A DNA stretch of 64,000 bases from Saprospiraceae bacterium (GTDB lineage Bacteria; Bacteroidota; Bacteroidia; Chitinophagales; Saprospiraceae), in contig JADJGA010000003.1 of assembly GCA_016708265.1 (NCBI GenBank), positions 62,001-126,000 of the forward strand, in the 5' to 3' direction. Numbering within the stretch: the first letter of the stretch is position 1; each line of letters opens with the position of its first letter. Position numbers and translations under genes: made by a program. This document shows positions 35,196 through 43,063 of this stretch, in pieces. The notes under the pieces are model-generated. The model was not told the DNA's origin, ran no database searches, and saw nothing but the letters and a program-made list of their open reading frames with translations.

Positions 35196-36583
35196 AGACA
35201 GTTAAAAATATCATGAACGAATCTGCAGGGTTCAGATATATAATTGACAACCTCCAGATCATGTCTTCATCCGGCAGAAAAATGTTGTATGAAACAGGAA
35301 TTTCCAAATCAGTGGAGAAGTTATCAAAAGAGTTCGCAGGAATTGATGAAGTCAGACATCTTTTAGAAATACATCCTGATATTTTTAAAGAAATAAGGGA
35401 GAAATTGAATCTGCTCAAAGACATTCACAATACACTCTCAATACTCGCTTCAGGCCCTGTTTTAAATGATATCGACCTGTTTGAAATTAAGCAGTTTGCT
35501 CTGTTAAATGAAGAAATATCTGCCTTAAACTGGAAGTTGAATTTAAACTGTGTCAGATTCGAAAATCTCAGACAGATTATTTCAATTCTTGATCCAGAAA
35601 GACAGAATATTCCTCATTTTTATATTTATTCTGCTTATTCATATGAATTGCAGGCAATCAGGGACAAGATGAAAAAATGTGATCTGTCAGATATCTCCGG
35701 ATATGAAGAATTGAGACATCAGGAACAATCGGCAGAAGAAAATATCAGGAAGGAATTGAGTCTTAAACTTATCCCATTTACTGTCGTTCTTCAGTCAGCT
35801 TTGAAGACCTTATCATACTTAGACATCCTTGTAGCAAAATCAGAACAAAGCCTGATACTCGGGTTTTGCAAACCGGATATTTCAAATGACAGGACTGAAT
35901 ACACATCTCTTTTCAACCCTGCAATAAAGGAAATACTTGCTCAACAGAATAAAGTTTTTCAGCCAGTTGACATTGAGCTGCATCCATCCCCTACCCTTGT
36001 GACCGGAGCCAATATGGGCGGAAAAACTGTTTTGCTCAAGACTATCTTTATCAGCCAGTATTTATTTCAGTTTGGGTTTTATGTCCCTGCACTCAGTGCT
36101 AAAATTGTTCCGCTTGACGAAATAATCCTGAGTCATGGTGAAAATATTCCCGAATTCAACGGGCTTTCATCATTTGCTGCAGAAATGCTGAACATCAATA
36201 AAATACTGATATCTGTCAAAAGCGGCAAAAAAGTTCTGGCACTTATCGATGAACTTGCGCGTACTACAAATCCCGATGAAGGCATATCAATAGTCAATGC
36301 TATGATCGACCTTTTGAATGAATATAAGGTAAGTTCTGTGATCACTACACACTACAGCGGCATTCAGAATCAGTGCAGAAAACTGAGGGTCAAAGGCCTT
36401 ATGACTGAAAAGATAAAAGGAAAAATAAAATTTGAAGATCTGAATAACTATATGGATTACAGCATTGTAGAACAGCTTGAAAACGAAGTGCCTGCGGAAG
36501 GATTGAAAATAGCAGAGATAATGGGAGTTGATGAAGAGCTGATAAGAAAAGCAGGAGATTATTTCAACAAATTAAATGTATAG
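35192..36583 (+). CDS. kamC: Lysine 5,6-aminomutase reactivase ATPase KamC (MutS-like)
   Basis: The protein is 463 residues. The C-terminal half is a MutS-type ATPase: Walker A PTLVTGANMGGKTVLLKT (about 267-284), a helical clamp, and Walker B KKVLALIDELARTTNPDEG near 346-365. The N-terminal half is helical and lacks MutS mismatch-recognition domains, so it is not a repair protein. In lysine clusters this MutS-like protein is KamC, thought to work with KamB to replace damaged cobalamin in KamD/KamE. It starts inside the last codons of kamB and is followed by kamD after 6 bp. Confidence 0.85.
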   Translation: MKTVKNIMNESAGFRYIIDNLQIMSSSGRKMLYETGISKSVEKLSKEFAGIDEVRHLLEIHPDIFKEIREKLNLLKDIHNTLSILASGPVLNDIDLFEIKQFALLNEEISALNWKLNLNCVRFENLRQIISILDPERQNIPHFYIYSAYSYELQAIRDKMKKCDLSDISGYEELRHQEQSAEENIRKELSLKLIPFTVVLQSALKTLSYLDILVAKSEQSLILGFCKPDISNDRTEYTSLFNPAIKEILAQQNKVFQPVDIELHPSPTLVTGANMGGKTVLLKTIFISQYLFQFGFYVPALSAKIVPLDEIILSHGENIPEFNGLSSFAAEMLNINKILISVKSGKKVLALIDELARTTNPDEGISIVNAMIDLLNEYKVSSVITTHYSGIQNQCRKLRVKGLMTEKIKGKIKFEDLNNYMDYSIVEQLENEVPAEGLKIAEIMGVDEELIRKAGDYFNKLNV

Positions 36584-36589
36584 CAGAAA

Positions 36590-38149
36590 ATGAACGATAA
36601 AATTAGCAAACTGGGTCTCGATTTCGAAAAAGTAAAACGTGCCAAAGCTATTTCAGCTAAAATAGCCGCTGACGTTCAGGATTTCGTTGATGACTATACC
36701 ACTATCGCAGTGGAAAGAACACTTTGTCGTTTGATGGGAATTGATGGTGTTGATTCCAATGATGTTCCTTTACCGAATGTAGTCACAGAACATTTGAAAG
36801 ATAAGGGAGTACTGGATCAGGGTGTGCTTTTTTATATTGGAAATGCGATTGCTGAAACAGGACTGAATCCCCAGGAAATAGCCATTCAAACTTTAAATAG
36901 TGAAACTGATATTACCAGGCATCATATCCACACTAAATCAGAGATCGAAACAGCATTAAGCACATATATCGAAGCAGCCAAAGAAAAAATAAAAAATAAC
37001 AGATCAGGGAGAGAAGATTTTATAAAGAATAAGGGTGAAGGTTCAAAGCCATATATCTATGTTATAGTTGCAACAGGCAATATATATGAAGATGTGATCC
37101 AGGCTCAGGCTGCAGCAAGACAGGGAGCAGATGTGATAGCAGTGATACGTACCACCGGACAAAGTTTGCTTGATTATGTGCCTTATGGTGCCACAACAGA
37201 AGGATTTGGAGGAACGTATGCAACCCAGGAGAATTTCCGGATCATGCGAAAAGCACTAAATGAAGTAGGTGAAGAAATAGGCCGGTATGTAAGACTTTGC
37301 AATTACTGCTCAGGTCTTTGTATGCCTGAAATAGCGGCCATGGGAGCACTTGAAGGCCTTGATGTTATGCTGAATGATGCCTTGTACGGCATACTTTTCA
37401 GAGACATCAATATGCAGCGCACACTCATTGACCAGTATTTTTCACGGGTTATCAACGGCTATGCAGGTGTGATAATCAATACTGGCGAAGATAATTACCT
37501 CACCACTGCCGATGCTTTTGAAGAAGCACACACTGTGCTTGCATCACAGCTAATCAACGAGCAGCTTGCACTTCTAGCCGGCATTCCGGAGGAGCAGATG
37601 GGTCTTGGTCATGCATTTGAAATGGATCCTGCCCTTGAAAATGGATTTCTGTATGAACTGGCACAGGCTCAGATGGCAAGAGAGATATTCCCTAATGCCC
37701 CGCTGAAATATATGCCTCCTACAAAATTCATGACAGGGAATATATTCAGGGGCCAGATACAAAATACGCTATTCAACGCAATTTCAATATGGACAAATCA
37801 GGGAATTCAGTTGCTTGGAATGATCACTGAGGCAGTACATACCCCGTTTATGTCGGACAGGTATCTGGCAATAGAAAATGCAAAATATATCTTCAATAAT
37901 ATGAAAAGCATCGGGGATGAAGTGGAATTCCGTAAAGACGGCCTGATACAGAAACGAGCACAGAGTGTGGTGGAGGATGCATTGGAACTGTTGAGTAAAA
38001 TCGAGAAAGAAGGACTTTTCAATGCACTTGAAAAAGGAATTTTTGCAGATGTAAAACGTTTGAAAACCGGAGGAAAAGGATTGACAGGAGTTGTCAAAAA
38101 AGGAAAAAACTATTACAATCCATTTATTGATTTGATGAAACAAAACTGA
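36590..38149 (+). CDS. kamD: Lysine 5,6-aminomutase alpha subunit
   Basis: The protein is 519 residues, matching known alpha subunits. With KamE it forms the adenosylcobalamin- and PLP-dependent beta-lysine 5,6-aminomutase that makes 3,5-diaminohexanoate. The TIM-barrel region contains IRTTGQSLLDYVPYGATTEG and NYCSGLCMPEIAAMGALEGL, patterns conserved in KamD. The protein needs KamE's Rossmann B12 domain to be active. The 171-bp gap to kamE is AT-rich and contains a repeated element (38231-38280). No cobalamin riboswitch was recognised ahead of the operon or in this gap. Confidence 0.95.
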   Translation: MNDKISKLGLDFEKVKRAKAISAKIAADVQDFVDDYTTIAVERTLCRLMGIDGVDSNDVPLPNVVTEHLKDKGVLDQGVLFYIGNAIAETGLNPQEIAIQTLNSETDITRHHIHTKSEIETALSTYIEAAKEKIKNNRSGREDFIKNKGEGSKPYIYVIVATGNIYEDVIQAQAAARQGADVIAVIRTTGQSLLDYVPYGATTEGFGGTYATQENFRIMRKALNEVGEEIGRYVRLCNYCSGLCMPEIAAMGALEGLDVMLNDALYGILFRDINMQRTLIDQYFSRVINGYAGVIINTGEDNYLTTADAFEEAHTVLASQLINEQLALLAGIPEEQMGLGHAFEMDPALENGFLYELAQAQMAREIFPNAPLKYMPPTKFMTGNIFRGQIQNTLFNAISIWTNQGIQLLGMITEAVHTPFMSDRYLAIENAKYIFNNMKSIGDEVEFRKDGLIQKRAQSVVEDALELLSKIEKEGLFNALEKGIFADVKRLKTGGKGLTGVVKKGKNYYNPFIDLMKQN

Positions 38150-38230
38150 TTACAAGAATTTAAATCATATTTATTAATAGAAACTTTAGTTTATCTTTAA
38201 ATTGTATATTTTTATGAATTATGATATTTT

Positions 38231-38280
38231 GCGTACTTGCGGCTTTGCGTGTGATAACTATTAGAATTGCGTGAAATTAT
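38231..38280. repeat. Dispersed intergenic element, copy 1
   Basis: The core GAATTGCGTGAAATTA, preceded by CTTTGCGT and an AT-rich spacer, is shared with 42883-42930. It lies between kamD and kamE. The same kind of word is common in intergenic DNA of Bacteroidota and probably represents a decayed short repeat family. Confidence 0.5.
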
Positions 38281-38320
38281 AATTCAGTTTATAAAACAAG
38301 TGTTTAAATGAAAACATGAT

Positions 38321-39112
38321 ATGAGCAGCGGACTTTATTCAACAGAAAAAAATGACTTCGACCGGCATCTGGACCTCAAAAAGATCAAACCTTACGGAGA
38401 CACAATGAACGACGGCAAGACCCAGCTTAGCTTTACCCTGCCCGTTCCATGCAATGACGAATCGATAGAAGCTGCGAAGATCCTGATGAGAAAAATGGGA
38501 TTTGAAAATCCTCAGATAGTATATTATAAAGAACTGACAGAGGGATTTACATTTTTCAACTGCTATGGAAATTGCTCACATACAGTCGATTTTACCGATA
38601 TCTTTGTCCCAAAAGTAGAATCGACAGTCTGGGATATGCATGAAGTCGATGAATTCGTCAAGGAAAATATAGGCAGAAAGATCTGTGTTATCGGTGCCAG
38701 TACCGGAACCGATGCACATACAGTCGGTATAGATGCTATAATGAATATGAAAGGCTATGCAGGAAGATATGGCCTTGAGAGGTATGAGATGTTTGATGCC
38801 CTTAATATGGGCAGTCAGGTGCCAAATGAGGATTTCATAGCCAAAGCTATTGAAATGAATGCTGATGCATTGCTTGTATCTCAGACTGTCACACAAAAGG
38901 ATGTTCACATAAAAAACCTTATTGAACTCGTTGAAATGCTCGAAGCCGAAGGCTTACGGCACAAGGTGATCCTGATATGCGGAGGACCGAGGATATCGCA
39001 TGAACTGGCAAAGGAGCTCGGCTATGATGCAGGATTCAGTATGAACAGCTATGCCAACAATGTAGCATCTTATATAGCTCAGGAAATGCACAACAGAATT
39101 AATTTAAAATAA
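38321..39112 (+). CDS. kamE: Lysine 5,6-aminomutase beta subunit
   Basis: The protein is 263 residues. KamE holds the cobalamin and the PLP: the B12-binding signature DxHxxG is Asp131-Ala-His133-Thr-Val-Gly136, and the PLP lysine is Lys144 (MNMKGYAGRY), the same numbering as the clostridial enzyme. The C-terminal Rossmann-like domain carries ALLVSQTVTQKDVHIKNL and the loop ILICGGPRISHELAKELG. An N-terminal dimerisation segment (about 1-95) precedes it. It pairs with KamD and, by neighbourhood, is reactivated by KamB/KamC. Confidence 0.95.
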   Translation: MSSGLYSTEKNDFDRHLDLKKIKPYGDTMNDGKTQLSFTLPVPCNDESIEAAKILMRKMGFENPQIVYYKELTEGFTFFNCYGNCSHTVDFTDIFVPKVESTVWDMHEVDEFVKENIGRKICVIGASTGTDAHTVGIDAIMNMKGYAGRYGLERYEMFDALNMGSQVPNEDFIAKAIEMNADALLVSQTVTQKDVHIKNLIELVEMLEAEGLRHKVILICGGPRISHELAKELGYDAGFSMNSYANNVASYIAQEMHNRINLK

Positions 39113-39124
39113 AATAAATATATT

Positions 39125-39796
39125 ATGATAACTTTAGATAAATCGGAAGTAAAGGAAATAATTGCTAAACGTGTAGCACTCGAACTTAAAGATGGTGATG
39201 TCGTCAATCTCGGTATAGGTATTCCAACCCTTGTCACCAATTATATACCTGAAAACATACAGATAGTTATACATTCAGAAAACGGGCTGCTCGGAATGGG
39301 ACCTGCAGCAAAACCCGGTGAGGAGAATGAAAACTACCTCAATGCAGGAGGATTGCATATAACGGCAATACCAGGAGCAGCAACTGTTGACAGTGCAACA
39401 TCTTTTCTGATAACCAGGGGTGGCCATGTCGATGTTACAGTACTTGGAGCGATGCAGGTCGATGAAAAAGGTAATCTTGCAAACTGGATGATACCGGGCA
39501 AATTGACTCCCGGCATGGGTGGTGCTATGGACCTGACTGTGGGTGCAAAAAAAGTAGTGATAGCTATGGAACATACTGCAAAAAATGCACATAAAATACT
39601 AAAAGAATGTACCCTGCCTCTGACAGCAAAGGCACAGGTAAATATGATCATAACAGAGATGGGAGTAATGGATGTCACTGCCGAAGGAATAATACTGAAA
39701 GAATACAATCCTGTATTCACAATCAAAGAGATTCAGGAACAGACAGGAGCGATTCTCATAATTCCTGATGATATAAAGGAGATGAAAGGGCATTGA
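39125..39796 (+). CDS. atoA: Acyl-CoA:acetate/acetoacetate CoA-transferase, beta subunit
   Basis: The protein is 223 residues. The beta subunit carries the catalytic glutamate that forms the enzyme-CoA thioester: Glu52 in HSENGLLGMGP. GDVVNLGIGIPTLV (about 24-37), GGHVDVTVLGAMQVD and WMIPGKLTPGMGGAMDL are family motifs. Its partner alpha subunit is the first gene of the operon, 9.8 kb upstream; in E. coli atoD and atoA are adjacent. This is the last gene of the cluster. Confidence 0.92.
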   Translation: MITLDKSEVKEIIAKRVALELKDGDVVNLGIGIPTLVTNYIPENIQIVIHSENGLLGMGPAAKPGEENENYLNAGGLHITAIPGAATVDSATSFLITRGGHVDVTVLGAMQVDEKGNLANWMIPGKLTPGMGGAMDLTVGAKKVVIAMEHTAKNAHKILKECTLPLTAKAQVNMIITEMGVMDVTAEGIILKEYNPVFTIKEIQEQTGAILIIPDDIKEMKGH

Positions 39797-40415
39797 TGTC
39801 AGCATACCGGTAAAAATACATATTTCAAATACCATCTTTTTTTGCCACTGTTAGTGTTTTCAATAACAGCTGATCCATAGGTCCATAATTATTTGTTAGT
39901 TAAATCACCATCAAAGGCTAATAAGTTGGATACACCCATGGTTTCAATGTATAGATTGCGGATAAAGCCAAAAACACCAAAGAAAAAACAAAATATATAA
40001 TTACTCCAATATCAAAAATACATAATTTCTCATCAGAATAATTATTGAAAATTTTTAAATATTTTTTCTTATTTTTATAAAAATATGGGAATGAAATCCA
40101 AAACACTATTCCTAAAAGTTAATAATACTAATTCTATATATAAAATAAGATATCTGTCTTCACAGCTGTTCCCACCAGTAAAATCACCGGAATAACTGGA
40201 AGCCATTTCTGCTATTAAAAGTATAAAGTCTTTGAGTAATTGCTTTCGGCAAAACTCCAATAGCCGAATAAATAAACAAATTCATTAGCCGATTGAATAA
40301 ACTTTTGATGAAATTAAATGTTAGCAAATAGTACTTTTTTTAAAATTCCGCATTCAACACCGATCGTAGACACTGTAATGCCGGAATCTTTTTTCAAAAT
40401 ATAAACTGTATTATC
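39797..40415. other. AT-rich intergenic region, possibly a gene remnant
   Basis: No confident gene is seen. Two short minus-strand frames, 39918-40106 and 40075-40260, overlap by 32 bp and are both rich in hydrophobic and aromatic residues (for example VIIYFVFSLVFLALSAIYTL). They could be pieces of one frameshifted small membrane protein, but there is no recognised family and no upstream signal. Confidence 0.35.
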
Positions 40416-42749
40416 ATGAAATCAATTTTGACTTTATTCTCAATAGTACTATTCCAGAATATTTATGCCCAACCTGTTAAGATCAGCAGGATAGCAATTG
40501 ATCCGGGTGCCAATTCCTATCAGTTGATTGATATGAACAATGACAATTTACCGGATATAGTCAATACAGGCATGTTTTGGGATGTTGAAGTTTTTTTGAA
40601 TAAAGGAAACTTTGAGTTCAGCTATATCGATGTGTCAAAAGATCCCGGTGCAGGAGAAACATTTTCAAATCAATTGGGATTTATCGATTTCGACAATGAC
40701 GGAGATAAGGATATTGTCCATACCAACTGCCCTGCCTGTGGAGATAATGGAGTCAACCTGTATTTGAATGAGAATTTCAGGTCCTTCAATAAAAAACTCA
40801 CAATCGCATCAAATCCGGGCAGCAGTATCATTTATGATGCTTTTGATATTAATAAAGACGGCAGGGAAGATCTGATAGTCTGCGGTGATAAAACATATTA
40901 CTACCTCAATAATAATGGTACCGGATTCAGTACCGGATATGCCTTGTCTCCCAATATAAAGATCGATTATATTCATCATCAGGATTTGAATAATGACGGA
41001 TGGAAAGACGTCGTGGCAAGGTCATCTAAAGACACCTACATTTACATAAACAATAATGGGGTCTTTGCTGCAGGTATTAAGCTCACCAATTATGACCTGT
41101 CGGGATACGTCAATACAAAGGATATAAATAAAGATGGTATTTTGGATTACTATACCACATCAACCTTTTGCTTAAAAGTTATGCTCAGCAATAAATCCAA
41201 AGCTGACTTTTTTGAGCCTGTTATGAATATCCTGTGTACAAATGTCTATGATACTAAATTTGATTTGGTTGACATAGATGGTGATTCGGAGCTGGATATA
41301 ATTCATGGCAAGAATGCATCTGATGGCATTTATTTCAGGATAAATAACGGTAACGGCTATGAAGCTTCCAAACTATTGAATCATGCAGGCTTTCAGCAAA
41401 ATTTCTACATAACTGCCGATTTCAACAATGATGGACGGGAAGATATTCTTATGAAGGATAAATGGACAATGCTTGGAATCTTTGAAAACAAATATGATGA
41501 AACCAATGCACCTTTACACATAGTTGGTGAAACTTTAAGAGATTTTCAGATAGGAGATCTCGACAATGACGGACAGCAGGACATTTTATCTTATTATGAC
41601 GAATGGATTGGAATCAACTATATCAAAGACAATCAATATCTGGGATTGAAAACCATTTTTCGTACACCTGCTAAAACCAATATTAACGAAGTAGTGATAT
41701 TTGATATTGACAAGGACAACGACAATGACATAATTATTTCACTTAACCCTGATGTCGCTCTAGGTTCAAGGCCTACTCTTATATGGCTCGAGAATATCAA
41801 TAATAATTTCTCAAAGGCCAATACCATTTTGAATAATATCAGAGATATTGGAGATATCGCATTGGGGGATTTTAATAAAGACGGACATAAAGACATGGTT
41901 TTAACAAGAAATAACAGTTCCGGAATTTACCTTAAAAATAATGGCAATGGCACTTTCACAAGCAAGGACTTCTATGGTACCGGACGGGAAAGCCTTGTGA
42001 TTGATTTGAATAAGGACGGTTTTGATGATGTGATCTCCTGGAGGGGTAACGGGGATATTATATATTATTCAGAAAATGATAAGTCAGGAGAATTTAAAAC
42101 AAGAAAAAATCTGGCAGCATATTCTCAGATACATGATGTCAAATTTTATGATTTTGACTTCGAGGGTGATCTTGATCTCGTTGCCAATGTATATCAAAAT
42201 TCCACATCAAATCTTGTAATTCATTTCAATGAAGCATTAACATTTACAAAAACAAAAACGATAACCACCAATTATACAGGCACTTGTCTTGAACTGGCCT
42301 TTGAAACCGGAAATACAAAACCTTTCATAATCACAGGTGGCTACCTTGATTTGTACAAATTGAAAGATAACGGAGATTTTGAATTTATACCGGGGAAAAC
42401 CCCATTGTACACATATTCTATATTTAAACGCATTCTTATAGACAACAGCTATCACTTGCTTGCTTCAGGTGGAGAAAACAATGGATACCTGATGGATATA
42501 GAAGGATTCAGGCTCAATACCACTTCTGTGAGAAATACATATCAGGAACCATTGATCGTGTATCCAAATCCCGCATCTGATTTAATAAACGTCTCAGGCG
42601 ATAACTTAAGAGGCTACAGGATAATTGATATCTATGGAAATCATATCTTTGGATCAGATCAAAGTACAATCGATTTGAATCCCCTGCCCTCTGGCATTTA
42701 TTTTATAATTACAATAGACGGCAGAAGTGCTAAATTTACAAAAATTTGA
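40416..42749 (+). CDS. FG-GAP/VCBS repeat T9SS type A cargo protein
   Basis: The protein is 777 residues. A signal peptide (ILTLFSIVLFQNIYAQ) is followed by about twelve calcium-binding FG-GAP/VCBS repeats. Repeat motifs include DMNNDNLPDI, DFDNDGDKDI, DINKDGREDL, DLNNDGWKDV, DFNNDGREDI, DLDNDGQQDI and DLNKDGFDDV, spaced about 45-65 residues apart, which predicts a seven- or eight-bladed propeller pair. The C-terminus (IVYPNPASDLINVSGDNLRG ... SAKFTKI) is a type A T9SS sorting signal. It is likely surface-exposed, perhaps an adhesin or ligand-binding scaffold; no catalytic motif was seen. Confidence 0.88.
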   Translation: MKSILTLFSIVLFQNIYAQPVKISRIAIDPGANSYQLIDMNNDNLPDIVNTGMFWDVEVFLNKGNFEFSYIDVSKDPGAGETFSNQLGFIDFDNDGDKDIVHTNCPACGDNGVNLYLNENFRSFNKKLTIASNPGSSIIYDAFDINKDGREDLIVCGDKTYYYLNNNGTGFSTGYALSPNIKIDYIHHQDLNNDGWKDVVARSSKDTYIYINNNGVFAAGIKLTNYDLSGYVNTKDINKDGILDYYTTSTFCLKVMLSNKSKADFFEPVMNILCTNVYDTKFDLVDIDGDSELDIIHGKNASDGIYFRINNGNGYEASKLLNHAGFQQNFYITADFNNDGREDILMKDKWTMLGIFENKYDETNAPLHIVGETLRDFQIGDLDNDGQQDILSYYDEWIGINYIKDNQYLGLKTIFRTPAKTNINEVVIFDIDKDNDNDIIISLNPDVALGSRPTLIWLENINNNFSKANTILNNIRDIGDIALGDFNKDGHKDMVLTRNNSSGIYLKNNGNGTFTSKDFYGTGRESLVIDLNKDGFDDVISWRGNGDIIYYSENDKSGEFKTRKNLAAYSQIHDVKFYDFDFEGDLDLVANVYQNSTSNLVIHFNEALTFTKTKTITTNYTGTCLELAFETGNTKPFIITGGYLDLYKLKDNGDFEFIPGKTPLYTYSIFKRILIDNSYHLLASGGENNGYLMDIEGFRLNTTSVRNTYQEPLIVYPNPASDLINVSGDNLRGYRIIDIYGNHIFGSDQSTIDLNPLPSGIYFIITIDGRSAKFTKI

Positions 42750-43063
42750 TTTATTCAGGCATAAACTGACTAACCCGAATCATGCTTTCAAACCTGCAAA
42801 GCTTTGAAGGGAGTGTGTTTTTAAAGCATTTACGTTTTATCAAATTGATATCGACTTAATGCATATTAGTCTATTTTACAGCACTTTGCGTCTTTACGTT
42901 CAGATAATTATCGGAATTGCGTGAAATTAAACAAGCCGGGATTTTGTAACAGCTCTGATCAAATTACCTGATAAGGAATCACACACAATCTGTTACTACA
43001 AATAGCTTCAGCCAAGAAATATATTAAACTTAAGTTGATAAAAACTTCAGCCAATGGAGGAAT
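42750..43063. other. Intergenic region, no gene seen
   Basis: AT-rich spacer between convergent genes. It contains the second copy of the dispersed element (42883-42930, core GAATTGCGTGAAATTA) and otherwise nothing recognisable. Confidence 0.5.
42883..42930. repeat. Dispersed intergenic element, copy 2
   Basis: It shares CTTTGCGT and the core GAATTGCGTGAAATTA with 38231-38280, with similar spacing. It sits downstream of the FG-GAP gene. Confidence 0.45.

Noticed and set aside
35192..36583. DNA mismatch repair protein MutS
   Set aside because: Only the ATPase core is shared; mismatch-binding domains are absent and the gene overlaps kamB in the lysine operon, so KamC is the better name.
39918..40260. 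Two overlapping short minus-strand frames with membrane-like segments
   Set aside because: They could be one frameshifted small membrane protein, but no family, signal or start is convincing, so they are noted only as a possible remnant.
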